From an uncultured Lachnospiraceae bacterium (lineage in GTDB: Bacteria; Bacillota; Clostridia; Lachnospirales; Lachnospiraceae), in the NCBI GenBank assembly GCA_910587295.1, contig CAJULP010000069.1, forward strand, positions 1 through 24,572: a DNA stretch of 24,572 bases. Direction: 5' to 3'. The notes beneath the pieces are model-generated. The model was not told the DNA's origin. It saw nothing but the letters and a program-made list of their open reading frames with translations, and did not search any database. Shown here piece by piece: positions 17,087-24,572 of this stretch; the first letter of the stretch is position 1; each line of letters opens with the position of its first letter. The translations under genes were made by a program, and so were the position numbers.

Positions 17087-19327
17087 TTATGAAATTTTAA
17101 TCAGTTTCGCAAAAGCGGCATACATGATCTTCTGCCCGGCCTCGTCAAAATCAACGGTAACCTTGTAATCCCTTGCCCCCGGCTCCAAATCCGTAACGGT
17201 TCCTTCCCCATATTTTACATGCTTGACCCGGTCTCCAATATCATAATCGGGCCTTCCGCCGGACACCGCACCGACTCCTTTGCTAATACCTGCCGCACTT
17301 AAAGAGCCAAACCCTCCGCCGGCGATAAAAGGCTTGTTTTCTGCCGCAGTCCGCTTGGGCGCATCCACCGCCACAGGCCTTACCCGAACACCAGGCAGCC
17401 GGTTATCCAACAATTCCTTCGGTATTTCTTTTACGAACCTGCTTACTGCGTTCAGCTGAGTCTCCCCCCGAATCATGCGCACTTTGGCATAGCACAAAGT
17501 CAAATCCTTTTCGGCACGGGTGATTCCCACATAAGCAAGCCGCCTTTCTTCCTCGATCTCATCCGGGTCGTCGGAAACAATGGTCATATAGCTTGGGAAG
17601 ATCCCGTCTTCCATCCCTGCCATATAGACATGGGGAAATTCCAGCCCCTTGGCGCTGTGCAGTGTCATGAGAAGGACCTTATTATTCCCCTCTTCCACAT
17701 TGTCGATATCCGCAACCAGGGCAACCTCTTCCAGAAATTCCCCTAACGTGGGATGATCATGGACTTCCTCAAAGGCCACCACCTTGCTGATCAGTTCGTC
17801 GATATTTTCAATCCGGTCATCCGAATCTTCCTCGTCGGAATCCTCCAAAGCTTTCACGTATCCGGTGGTCTCAATCACGTCCTTTAAAAGATCCTCCAGC
17901 CCGTAAAACTCCAGCTTGCTCCTAAATGCCTGGATCATATTTACAAAAGGCTTTAACTTTGCCGCGGTTTTTCCGGCAATCCCCGTAATCTCATCTGCCT
18001 GCCTCAATGCGTCATAGAAGCTGATCTCATGCAGATCCGCATGATCTTGTATCTTTACAATGGTGGTCATGCCGATGCCCCGCTTTGGCACATTGATGAT
18101 GCGCTTTACCGCAAGGTCATCCCTTCCGTTATCAATGGTCTTTAAGTAGGCCAGCAGGTCTTTGATCTCCCGCCTGGCGTAAAAGTTCACTCCTCCCACA
18201 ACATTATAGGGAATCCCTTCCACCACAAAGCGTTCCTCCAAAAGCCTGGCCTGAGCATTAGTCCGGTATAAAACGGCGCAATCGCCATAATCCGCCGTAC
18301 CCTTTCGTTTCTTTTTCGCCACATCATCAGCAATAAACTCCGCCTCCTCATAGGCAGTGTCAAACTGTCTGAAATGGATACCGTTCCCCTGGTCCGCATC
18401 CGTCCACAAAGTTTTAATCTTTCTTCTTTTATTATTTCGGATTACCGCATTTGCCGCATCCAAAATATTCTGAGTGGAACGGTAATTCTGCTCCAAACGG
18501 ATCACCACGGCTTCCGGATACACCTGCTCAAAGTCAAGGATGTTCCTGATATTAGCCCCCCGGAACTTATAGATGGACTGGTCATCGTCCCCCACTACGC
18601 ACAAATTATGGTGTGCATCCGCAAGAAGCCTGATCAACTCAAACTGGGCCGTATTGGTATCCTGATACTCATCCACCATAATGTACTGGAAACGTTTCTG
18701 GTACCCTGAAAGCACCTCTCCATTTGTTTTAAAAAGCTCCACGGTATTCATGATCAGGTCGTCAAAATCCATGGCATTGTTTTTCCGCAAAGTATTCTGA
18801 TATTCCCGGTATGCCGCTCCAATCCTCTGCTTTCTGTAATCCCCGGCGCTTCCCCGCAGATATTCATCCGGGGTGATCAGCTCATCTTTTGCCGATGATA
18901 TAGCAGAAAGGACCGCCCTCTCTTTCAGCGTCTTGGTATCGATCTGGAGTTTTTTGCAGACTTCCTTCATCACGGATTTCTGGTCATCCGAATCGTAAAT
19001 GGCAAAATTATTATCAAACCCGATCCTGTCGGCATACCTGCGCAAAACCCGCACACAGGTGGAGTGGAATGTCGTAACCCAGATACTTTCAGACCCCATC
19101 CCCACCAGATTTTCCACACGCTCTTTCATTTCCCCTGCCGCTTTGTTGGTAAAGGTGATGGCCATGATATTCCACGGGCTTACCCCTTTTTCCTCAATCA
19201 GATATGCGATCCTGTGCGTCAGCACCCTGGTCTTCCCGGAACCAGCCCCCGCCAGCAAAAGAACCGGGCCTTCTGTGGTAAATACCCCTTTTTTTTGTTG
19301 TTCATTTAATGTATCGTAAATACTCAT
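17087..19327 (-). CDS. pcrA: ATP-dependent DNA helicase PcrA (UvrD family)
   Basis: A 746-residue superfamily 1A 3'-5' helicase, a normal PcrA length. Visible motifs in order: Walker A GAGSGKT (residues 27-33), the AITFTNKAA motif Ia, Walker B DEYQDTNTAQFE, GDDDQSIYKFRG, QNYRST, TLHSAKGLEF and YVGITRAEKDL. A C-terminal Tudor-like domain (YGEGTVTDLEPG) is typical of Gram-positive PcrA, which contacts RNA polymerase. It acts in nucleotide-excision repair, plasmid replication and removal of RecA or stalled polymerase. The start is the ATG at 19327, using GAGGTGAGGTGA inside the end of the upstream gene. Only two bases separate the two genes, so translation is probably coupled. Linkage to envelope-stress genes is unusual. 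Confidence 0.95.
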   Translation of the reverse strand: MSIYDTLNEQQKKGVFTTEGPVLLLAGAGSGKTRVLTHRIAYLIEEKGVSPWNIMAITFTNKAAGEMKERVENLVGMGSESIWVTTFHSTCVRVLRRYADRIGFDNNFAIYDSDDQKSVMKEVCKKLQIDTKTLKERAVLSAISSAKDELITPDEYLRGSAGDYRKQRIGAAYREYQNTLRKNNAMDFDDLIMNTVELFKTNGEVLSGYQKRFQYIMVDEYQDTNTAQFELIRLLADAHHNLCVVGDDDQSIYKFRGANIRNILDFEQVYPEAVVIRLEQNYRSTQNILDAANAVIRNNKRRKIKTLWTDADQGNGIHFRQFDTAYEEAEFIADDVAKKKRKGTADYGDCAVLYRTNAQARLLEERFVVEGIPYNVVGGVNFYARREIKDLLAYLKTIDNGRDDLAVKRIINVPKRGIGMTTIVKIQDHADLHEISFYDALRQADEITGIAGKTAAKLKPFVNMIQAFRSKLEFYGLEDLLKDVIETTGYVKALEDSDEEDSDDRIENIDELISKVVAFEEVHDHPTLGEFLEEVALVADIDNVEEGNNKVLLMTLHSAKGLEFPHVYMAGMEDGIFPSYMTIVSDDPDEIEEERRLAYVGITRAEKDLTLCYAKVRMIRGETQLNAVSRFVKEIPKELLDNRLPGVRVRPVAVDAPKRTAAENKPFIAGGGFGSLSAAGISKGVGAVSGGRPDYDIGDRVKHVKYGEGTVTDLEPGARDYKVTVDFDEAGQKIMYAAFAKLIKIS

Positions 19328-19329
19328 GT

Positions 19330-20094
19330 TCACCTCACCTCTGTGACATTGCCAAATGTCCACGCATAAATATTAAGCTCCACCACCGGCGTACCGCAGT
19401 ACTCACAGACCTTACTTCCTGTTCCCGGGATAGGCGCACCGCAGTTGGGGCAGTTCAGTCCAAGGGCCAGATCCCTCTCATCCGCAAGCAATTCTCTGTC
19501 CTGTATATAAATAACATCCGTATTGTATTTACTTTGGGTGGGCAGATCCTCTCTGCCTGCCAAAATCTTCCCACTCTCATCCTTCCTTGTGTAATAATAT
19601 TGGAGGGAAGTCTGGAAAGTAATGATGCATCTCCCGTTCCGCTTCCGGTAATCCGTGATCTCAGTCCTGTGAAGCTTGATACTCCGGAATGACTCCTTTT
19701 CCCCTGCGCCGCGGAGCATCCCGATGCGCATTTCCAGCTTATCCTTAAGCTCCTTGTTCCCTTCTTTTAATGTTCCTTCGCTCATCCTGTCCACTGCAAG
19801 CAGGTAAGAGGTCAGGACATTTTCCGCCCTGACCTTCATCTCATCATACTGAAATTCCGGAAAATCTTTTTTTATTTTAGGAAGATACAAGCCCGTCATT
19901 GCGGATACCGACTTCGGAACAGCCGCATATTCCTGCTCCACCTGTCGGAAGCCCTGCCTGATATCCGACGTTCCAAAAGCACTTCGGGAAAAGGACTCCA
20001 CTGCCCTTTTGGCCCTCCATATAAAATAAAACGCACATCCTGATATCACCAGTATCAAGACCAAAACAATGATAACACATACTACTATAATCAT
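19330..20094 (-). CDS. Membrane-anchored zinc-ribbon protein, YdjH-like
   Basis: A 254-residue protein with a strongly hydrophobic N-terminal anchor (residues 1-26). The soluble domain (about 55-190) has a Tim44-like pattern (KIKKDFPEFQYDEMK, RAENVLTSYLLA), and a C-terminal zinc ribbon uses CPNCG and CEYCG (around residues 220-240). In Bacillus subtilis the YdjG and YdjH membrane proteins together with the SPFH protein YdjI recruit PspA to damaged membrane; the order and domain content here match that set. RBS GGGAAG. It starts 32 bases after the ydjG-like stop and ends two bases before pcrA. Assignment to YdjH is by architecture and context, not by a search. Confidence 0.65.
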   Translation of the reverse strand: MIIVVCVIIVLVLILVISGCAFYFIWRAKRAVESFSRSAFGTSDIRQGFRQVEQEYAAVPKSVSAMTGLYLPKIKKDFPEFQYDEMKVRAENVLTSYLLAVDRMSEGTLKEGNKELKDKLEMRIGMLRGAGEKESFRSIKLHRTEITDYRKRNGRCIITFQTSLQYYYTRKDESGKILAGREDLPTQSKYNTDVIYIQDRELLADERDLALGLNCPNCGAPIPGTGSKVCEYCGTPVVELNIYAWTFGNVTEVR

Positions 20095-20126
20095 ATGTAC
20101 GCTTCCCGCCCCCTGTTTAAAAGACT

Positions 20127-21239
20127 TTAATACCCTGCGCTGCTAAACAGCATACCAAGCAGAATGATGATCAAAACCACTGCAATTCCGGTGATCACTA
20201 TCTTAGGGATGGAAATCGGCGTCTTGCCGGATACCTTGCCGGTCTGTCCGTTTACCATAAACTGATATACCTTTTCCTTATATTTATAACTGGAGATCCA
20301 TACCGGAAGCAGCAAATATTTATAAGTCAGTTTTGAAAAAGAAGATTCAATCCGAAGGTTCCTTATGCGGTCCGCATGGTTTTCTTCCATGATCTTTCGT
20401 TCAATGCTGCCGTTTAATTTGTATTTTATACTCTCCTTTGCCATCTGCCATGCCTCTTTGATTCCAACGGCATATCGCTCCGCCCCGAACCCCGCAACAT
20501 ATTCCGGCCGGTATGTTTTATTTTCCGCAGTATGGTAAGGCTCTAATCCCATCAGCATTGATTGATTGTGGTTTGTGGTCGCACAGATCAGCTCATCATC
20601 AAAAAATTCCTCATAACTTCCTTTCACCGGATGCCATGTGGTTTCCACCCGCGTTTCTCCATTTGACTTTTTCTTAACCCTATCACGCCCAAATTCTCCC
20701 CGATAGCTAGACGTTGTCATTGCGTCAAAAGTCCAAAAAGGCAGGTAGATTCCCTTAAAATGCTTCGCCTTCGCACTTTCCTTAGCAAGCTTAGGACAAA
20801 ACCATTTACGCCGGATCCAGTTTTTAAACAGATCGGAAGCTTGTTTATCCGAAACCTGAAAAGGAACCACGCCACCGGGGGCCAATGTATTTTGATCCGA
20901 AGCTTCCATAACCTGATTGGATCCGCAGAATGGACATTCCGCCGATATCTCCAGGGCATCATAAACAGACTCCGCCCCGCAGGCCTTACAGATCACCGTT
21001 TTCTTCGCCGCACCCCAGTCACAGTTCCCTGTTTTTTCCGCATCTTCCAGCGCCAGTTCCTCTGCCGGTCCGAATTCTCCCTTCAGCGCTATTTTTTCCT
21101 TGTGTCCGCAATAAGGGCAGCTAAGCCCTCCCGTTGCAGGGTCAAAGTCCATTACGCCGCCGCAGGAAGGGCATTTTTTGTCCGTCTCCTCTACCGTAGA
21201 CACTGTTTGAGCATCCAGATTCGTGTCAAACTCACTCAT
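20127..21239 (-). CDS. Zinc-ribbon membrane protein, YdjG-like
   Basis: A 370-residue protein. Two N-terminal zinc ribbons resemble TFIIB/primosome-type fingers: CPSCG with CPYCG (about residues 23-45) and CKACG with CPFCG (about 83-107). A middle domain (YLPFWTFDA, LPVWISSYKYK) leads to one C-terminal transmembrane helix (about 345-366). This is the architecture of B. subtilis YdjG. The ATG at 21239 is preferred: the in-frame ATG at 21245 abuts GGGGG, while 21239 has it six bases upstream. It lies 12 bases after the ydjI-like gene. Function as a membrane partner of the SPFH protein is inferred from the Bacillus operon. Confidence 0.75.
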   Translation of the reverse strand: MSEFDTNLDAQTVSTVEETDKKCPSCGGVMDFDPATGGLSCPYCGHKEKIALKGEFGPAEELALEDAEKTGNCDWGAAKKTVICKACGAESVYDALEISAECPFCGSNQVMEASDQNTLAPGGVVPFQVSDKQASDLFKNWIRRKWFCPKLAKESAKAKHFKGIYLPFWTFDAMTTSSYRGEFGRDRVKKKSNGETRVETTWHPVKGSYEEFFDDELICATTNHNQSMLMGLEPYHTAENKTYRPEYVAGFGAERYAVGIKEAWQMAKESIKYKLNGSIERKIMEENHADRIRNLRIESSFSKLTYKYLLLPVWISSYKYKEKVYQFMVNGQTGKVSGKTPISIPKIVITGIAVVLIIILLGMLFSSAGY

Positions 21240-21251
21240 CGGCATCCCCCA

Positions 21252-22616
21252 CTATCTGATATCATTTTCGTTAAAAGGGTCGCCGCATTCCGGACAGAAT
21301 TTAGGAGGATTTTTAGGATCTTCCGGCTCCCATCCACACTTATCACACCGATATAAGGGCTCCCCTGCAGGCTTTTTCGCCCCACACTCGGAACAGAATT
21401 TTCCTTTATTTATTGTACCGCAGGCACAAGTCCAGCCCTCTGCCGCTGGTCTTTCTTTTCCGCATTCGCTGCAAAACTTTCCTGTGTTCCCGCTATGTCC
21501 GCAGGCACAGACCCAGCCCGTCTTACCCGGTTCAGGCGCGTTTGCCATCTCTTGCGCAGGTACCGCATTTTGGACAGGCGCCTGAGCTGCCTGCTGCCCC
21601 ACCTGGAACAACTGCTGGGCGTTCATGCCCCCTGCCTGGGCTGCCATGTTCATTCCCGCAAATGCCATCATAGGTCCTGCAGACTGGTTGGAAGCCGCTG
21701 CCTTCATCGCCTCGGCCTGTGCGCCTGCCAATGTTGCCGCCGCCATGTTGGGATTACGAAGGACCGCATTTCTTTGCAGTTCCTTGATCATTTCCTCATC
21801 TTCCTGAGACGCCTTCATGGCATTGATCCCAAAAGAAACGATCTCGATTCCCCTAAGCTGCGCCCATTTCTCGGAAAGCACTTCATTTAAAGCATCCGCC
21901 AGCTCCATAGTATGGGCAGGAACCGCACTGTAGCGGATGCCCATAGCCGAAATCTTAGCAAACGCCGGCTGCAGCGCCGTCATCAACTCCGCTTTTAGCT
22001 GGCTGTCGATTTCAGACCTTTCAAAATCCTCCGTCACATTCCCGCATACGTTCGCATAAAACAGCAACGGGTCTGTGATCTTGTAGGAATACTCGCCGTT
22101 ACACCTGATAGAAATATCAATATCAAGTCCAATATTATTGTCTACCACACGGAACGGAACCGGGTTAGCCGTTCCATATTTATTCCCCATGATTTCCTTT
22201 GTATTAAAATAGTAAACCCTTTGGTCTTTCGCCGTATCGCCTGCAAACGTGATACGTTTCCCAATGGTCGCAAAAGTCTTTTGGATATTTTCACCCAGAT
22301 TCCCGCAAAACAAGCTGGGCTCCGAAGAAGTGTCGTACCGAAACTCCCCTGCTTCCGCACAAAATTCAACCACTTTCCCCTGGTCTACAATGATCATGCA
22401 CTGCCCTTCGTTTACCGCGACAAGCGAGCCGTTGGAAATGATATTATCCTCTCCTTTGTTATTTCCGCCGCTCCGTTTGCTTGTGCGCTTCTTTCCTTTA
22501 GTCACCAACACATCCGTTTCTAGTGCCTCACAATAAAAATACTCTTTCCACTGATCCGCCATAGCACCGCCAGCAGCACTGGTGACTGCCTTGGTTATTG
22601 ATCTGATCAAGCCCAT
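21252..22616 (-). CDS. SPFH-domain protein with C-terminal zinc ribbons, YdjI-like
   Basis: A 454-residue protein. Residues about 20-300 form the SPFH/virion-core-like domain seen in B. subtilis YdjI (WKEYFYCEALETDVL, a VVDNNIGLDIDIS strand, helical QLKAELMTALQPAFAKISAMG). An Ala/Met/Gln-rich linker (about 290-355) is followed by three zinc ribbons, two beginning CACG and ending CSECG and one CDKCG...CPECG. YdjI binds membrane partners and PspA under envelope stress. The ATG at 22616 has AGGAGG eight bases upstream; a TTG six bases earlier is too close to the RBS. First gene of the run ydjI-ydjG-ydjH-pcrA. A hairpin with a U tract lies nine bases before the RBS. No pspA seen nearby. Confidence 0.8.
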   Translation of the reverse strand: MGLIRSITKAVTSAAGGAMADQWKEYFYCEALETDVLVTKGKKRTSKRSGGNNKGEDNIISNGSLVAVNEGQCMIIVDQGKVVEFCAEAGEFRYDTSSEPSLFCGNLGENIQKTFATIGKRITFAGDTAKDQRVYYFNTKEIMGNKYGTANPVPFRVVDNNIGLDIDISIRCNGEYSYKITDPLLFYANVCGNVTEDFERSEIDSQLKAELMTALQPAFAKISAMGIRYSAVPAHTMELADALNEVLSEKWAQLRGIEIVSFGINAMKASQEDEEMIKELQRNAVLRNPNMAAATLAGAQAEAMKAAASNQSAGPMMAFAGMNMAAQAGGMNAQQLFQVGQQAAQAPVQNAVPAQEMANAPEPGKTGWVCACGHSGNTGKFCSECGKERPAAEGWTCACGTINKGKFCSECGAKKPAGEPLYRCDKCGWEPEDPKNPPKFCPECGDPFNENDIR

Positions 22617-22639
22617 ATCCAAATCCTCCTGAAAAAATA

Positions 22640-22669
22640 ATAAGCTATACCTTTAACAGTATAGCTTAT
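22640..22669 (-). promoter_or_regulatory. Perfect 11-bp hairpin with U-run in the leader of the ydjI-like operon
   Basis: ATAAGCTATAC (22640-22650) and GTATAGCTTAT (22659-22669) are exact reverse complements around an 8-base loop. On the minus strand the stem is followed by TATTTTTTC and then the AGGAGG of the ydjI-like gene. This is terminator-like, so it may attenuate the operon or block upstream readthrough. It could also be a protein-binding operator. The stem is AT-rich and so not very stable. Confidence 0.6.
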
Positions 22670-22916
22670 CTTGTCACCTATTGTCTATAAAAAACATGAT
22701 ACCTTCCTTATGTTTTATTTTTTCACCGGATCTTTGATCGGTTCTAATGAACCAATTTCCCCTCGGAATGTAATTTGGAATCCAGTAAATGCAAAAAAGA
22801 ATACAATCGGGGTGGATAAAAAATATAGACTTGCTACTTTTGCAGACTTTTACATAAGATAAATAAACATATGCCGGCGCCAAGCGCGGCCGGCTTACCC
22901 CTATTTGGAGGTTATT
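22670..22916. other. AT-rich divergent intergenic region
   Basis: This stretch separates the minus-strand ydjI-like operon from the plus-strand binding-protein fragment. It must contain both promoters. On the plus strand TTGCTA and TAAGAT near 22832-22861, 18 bases apart, are a moderate promoter. A GC-rich imperfect hairpin (GCCGGCGC...GCGCGGCCGGC, about 22873-22894) lies just before the TGGAGG of the next gene. I looked for a TPP riboswitch, because NMT1-type proteins often have one, and found no match to its conserved segments. Confidence 0.35.
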
Positions 22917-23492
22917 ATGAAAAAAATACTAAAAAAACCCCTTGCCCTGCTCCTTTCCACTTTACTTGTGGCAGGTACCCTTGCAGGCTGTGCCAAACCA
23001 ACGGATAAAAAAGATTCCGGAAGTTCCTTAACTCCCGTAACCTTAAACGAAGTGGCCCATTCCATCTTCTATGCTCCTATGTATGTGGCAATCGAAGAAG
23101 GATACTTTGCACAAGAAGGCATTGACCTGACCCTGGTCACCGGCTTTGGCGCCGACAAGACCATGACCGCCGTACTTACTGACGAAGCGGACATAGGCTT
23201 TATGGGAAGTGAATCCACCATTTACACCTATGCAGGCGGTACTCAGGATTATGTGGTCAATTTCGCCCAGCTGACCCAGCGCGCCGGGAACTTTCTGGTA
23301 TCCCGGACTCCCATTGATAATTTTTCATGGGATATGCTAAAAGGCACTACCGTCCTCGGCGGCCGGGCCGGCGGTATGCCCAGCCACGATGTAACATGGG
23401 AACACATCAAAGGGATTTATGAGTGGACAAGCCGGAAAGCCCCGGATTTAAAGGTTTTTAAATATGAGGAAACGGTTGTTTCCGTCTCATAG
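22917..23492 (+). pseudogene. Truncated, chimeric NMT1/SsuA-type ABC binding lipoprotein
   Basis: From the ATG at 22917 (TGGAGG upstream) translation gives a lipoprotein signal peptide (lipobox ending LAGC, near Cys25) and the N-terminal lobe of an NMT1-like periplasmic-type binding protein: SIFYAPMYVAIEEGYFAQEG, DIGFMGSESTIYTYAGG and LKGTTVLGGRAGGMP. Such proteins are usually 320-350 residues and bind pyrimidine, nitrate/sulfonate or thiamine precursors. After GGMP the family pattern vanishes and 36 unrelated residues (TWEHIKGIYEWTSRKAPD...) lead to a stop, giving 191 residues in total. The second lobe and the usual permease and ATPase genes are missing. A deletion or recombination joined two genes here; the origin of the tail is unrecognised. 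Confidence 0.75.
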
Positions 23493-23583
23493 CATAACTG
23501 CATTTACTCACTTTGCCAGAAGAAGGACAGGCCAAGACCGGGAGCCTCTCAAAATCTATATGGGGCGCTCACTAAAATACTGT

Positions 23584-23626
23584 TGTAAAATATGCTGTTG
23601 AATTTTACATCAAATCAGGGTATACT
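23584..23626 (+). promoter_or_regulatory. Promoter and likely operator of the toxin-antitoxin pair
   Basis: A -35 TTGAAT (23598-23603), exactly 17 bases, and a -10 TATACT (23621-23626). A perfect 8-base inverted repeat, TGTAAAAT (23584-23591) and ATTTTACA (23602-23609), overlaps the -35. Antitoxins of this family usually repress their own promoter, so this repeat is a good candidate binding site. Confidence 0.75.
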
Positions 23627-23651
23627 AAGGGTAAGAAAGGAGAATGTGATT

Positions 23652-23912
23652 ATGCCGAATATCAAACCAATCTCTGATTTGAGGAATTACAGTGATGTGC
23701 TCCGTGACGTATCTGTGGGCGCACCGGTCTTTCTCACCAAAAACGGACGCGGGCGCTATGCAATCATTGACATACAGGACTATGAAAAAACACGGGCCAC
23801 CCTGAAGCTCATGGGCGAGCTTGCAAAAGGAAAAAAATCTGGAGAGGAAAAGGGATGGCTTTCGTCCTCGGATGTGAGAGTACATTTCCGGGCAAAGGCA
23901 AATGAAGAATAA
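23652..23912 (+). CDS. Antitoxin, Phd/YefM family
   Basis: An 86-residue protein beginning MPNIKPISDLRNYSDVL, the usual Phd/YefM N-terminal DNA-binding opening, followed by the strand/loop GAPVFLTKNGRGRYAIIDIQDYE. The C-terminal helix that masks the toxin follows. The ATG at 23652 has AGGAGA nine bases upstream; an upstream in-frame ATG lies before the -10 and is not used. Its stop overlaps the toxin start by 11 bases. It should neutralise the ParE-like toxin and repress its own promoter. Confidence 0.9.
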   Translation: MPNIKPISDLRNYSDVLRDVSVGAPVFLTKNGRGRYAIIDIQDYEKTRATLKLMGELAKGKKSGEEKGWLSSSDVRVHFRAKANEE

Positions 23913-24240
23913 CATTTATTACTCCCCGGAAGCCCAGAACGACCTGGACGAAATCTGGGAGTATATTACCTTTGAATTATGTAATCCGCAAGCCGCTGAA
24001 AACACCGTAAACAAAATCATGGACACTGTTGATGAACTGGAAAATTTTTCAGAAATCGGCGCTCCGCTGTCCGCTGTGACAGATATAGAAAGCGACTACC
24101 GATTTCTCACCAGTGGAAATTACATGGTTTTTTACCGTGTGAATGGGCAGGACGTGTACATTGACCGTGTTCTCTATGGCAGACGGGATTATCTTCGGAT
24201 TCTGTTTCCTGATCTGCCGCAAAATGACAACGAAGGATGA
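23902..24240 (+). CDS. Toxin, RelE/ParE family
   Basis: A 112-residue basic/aromatic protein with the RelE/ParE fold signature: IYYSPEAQNDLDEIWEYI at the N-terminus, YRFLTSGNYMVFYRV in the central strands and the diagnostic DRVLYGRRDYLRIL near the C-terminus. ParE types poison DNA gyrase, while RelE types cleave mRNA at the ribosome; the RVLxGRRD ending favours ParE. The start overlaps the antitoxin stop (23902-23912), the standard arrangement for coupled expression. Length is normal. Confidence 0.9.
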   Translation: MKNNIYYSPEAQNDLDEIWEYITFELCNPQAAENTVNKIMDTVDELENFSEIGAPLSAVTDIESDYRFLTSGNYMVFYRVNGQDVYIDRVLYGRRDYLRILFPDLPQNDNEG

Positions 24241-24572
24241 TGGGGTTTCACCAGCCAGAAGGCCGGTTCCCAAGGAGAGAACGTCAATGATCCTGCCCTC
24301 AGTGATTATACCTCTACATTTTGTCTGGTGCATCAAGGAAACCTCGGACATGATAAATATTTTCAATAACTTCTGATGGAGAGAGAATTCTCCTTCTGTT
24401 ATTCATCAGATACGACTTTGTCACTTATTAAAGATATCTGCTATTGTCAGAGGATCCGGATGGATCGCTGGGCAGGCTTGACAAACGTATGGATGAGTTT
24501 ATCCCCCTGTACAGTGAGGTGCTGAGGGGGCTTTGCGATTATCTGTAGGACTGTTTACATCCGCCGCATTTA
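24241..24572 (+). other. Right-edge stretch with a possible gene remnant
   Basis: No full gene is visible. An open frame at 24441-24548 reads LLSEDPDGSLGRLDKRMDEFIPLYSEVLRGLCDYL and ends in TAG. It looks like a genuine protein C-terminus, but an in-frame TAA lies just upstream at 24429-24431 and there is no start or RBS, so it is at best a remnant. At 24372-24410 there is a nested structure: TCTGATG and CATCAGA outside, GGAGA and TCTCC inside. This could be a weak terminator for the toxin pair. Confidence 0.3.

Noticed and set aside
22680..22905. Possible TPP riboswitch before the NMT1-type binding protein
   Set aside because: The conserved TPP-riboswitch segments (CUGAGA and the ACCUGAUCUGGAUAAUGCC-like part) are not present; only a GC-rich hairpin was seen.
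1..24572. CRISPR array, tRNA or rRNA gene, or replication origin
   Set aside because: Reading through found no regularly spaced repeats, no cloverleaf-like conserved tRNA segments, no rRNA sequence and no clustered DnaA boxes.

Overview
The window reads as chromosomal DNA of a gut-type Clostridia bacterium, most likely a Lachnospiraceae relative. The evidence is strong AGGAGG-type ribosome binding sites, moderate GC with AT-rich spacers, MalF/MalG-type sugar transporters with lipoprotein binding proteins, and a TrmA/RlmD-family RNA methyltransferase and PcrA helicase with Firmicutes-like features. No rRNA, tRNA or CRISPR array was seen.

Left third (1-11309): a carbohydrate-utilisation locus. 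From left to right it has the 3' end of an unidentified gene entering from the edge; a truncated membrane sensor (minus strand); a sugar-binding lipoprotein; a second binding lipoprotein broken by an internal deletion and frameshift; a hairpin terminator/attenuator; two permeases; a heparinase II/III-family polysaccharide lyase; a GH88 unsaturated uronyl hydrolase; and a large GH95-like glycosidase with an extra C-terminal beta-domain. None of the three enzymes has a signal peptide. The logic is therefore import of a uronate-containing oligosaccharide, cytoplasmic eliminative cleavage, then release of the unsaturated uronate. The locus carries four independent lesions: the truncated sensor, the broken binding protein, a TGA replacing a conserved Trp codon near the GH88 C-terminus, and a one-base shift in a run of seven G in the GH95-like gene. 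It looks like a recently decaying pathway, although sequencing error could explain the poly-G lesion.

Middle (11320-16956, minus strand): an XRE regulator with a long helical C-terminus followed by an MFS exporter; an AT-rich pair made of a membrane-attached HTH regulator and a 41-residue GTG-initiated membrane peptide, with a palindromic operator upstream and a terminator downstream; a TrmA/RlmD-type methyltransferase; and a small single-pass protein with a very acidic tail, also with its own terminator.

Right-middle (17087-22616, minus strand): an apparent operon of SPFH/zinc-ribbon protein (YdjI-like), zinc-ribbon membrane protein (YdjG-like), and membrane-anchored zinc-ribbon protein (YdjH-like), ending in pcrA. 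The first three match the envelope-stress partners of PspA in Bacillus, but no pspA is present. pcrA begins two bases after the ydjH-like stop codon, suggesting translational coupling. A perfect 11-bp hairpin with a U-run lies just before the first ribosome binding site.

Right edge (22917-24572, plus strand): a truncated, chimeric NMT1-type binding lipoprotein; a Phd/YefM-ParE toxin-antitoxin pair with a clear promoter overlapping an inverted repeat; then about 330 bases with little beyond a possible gene remnant.

The most interesting items for follow-up are the AT-rich regulator/small membrane peptide pair, the PspA-less ydjIGH-like operon tied to pcrA, and the multiply broken uronate-glycan locus.
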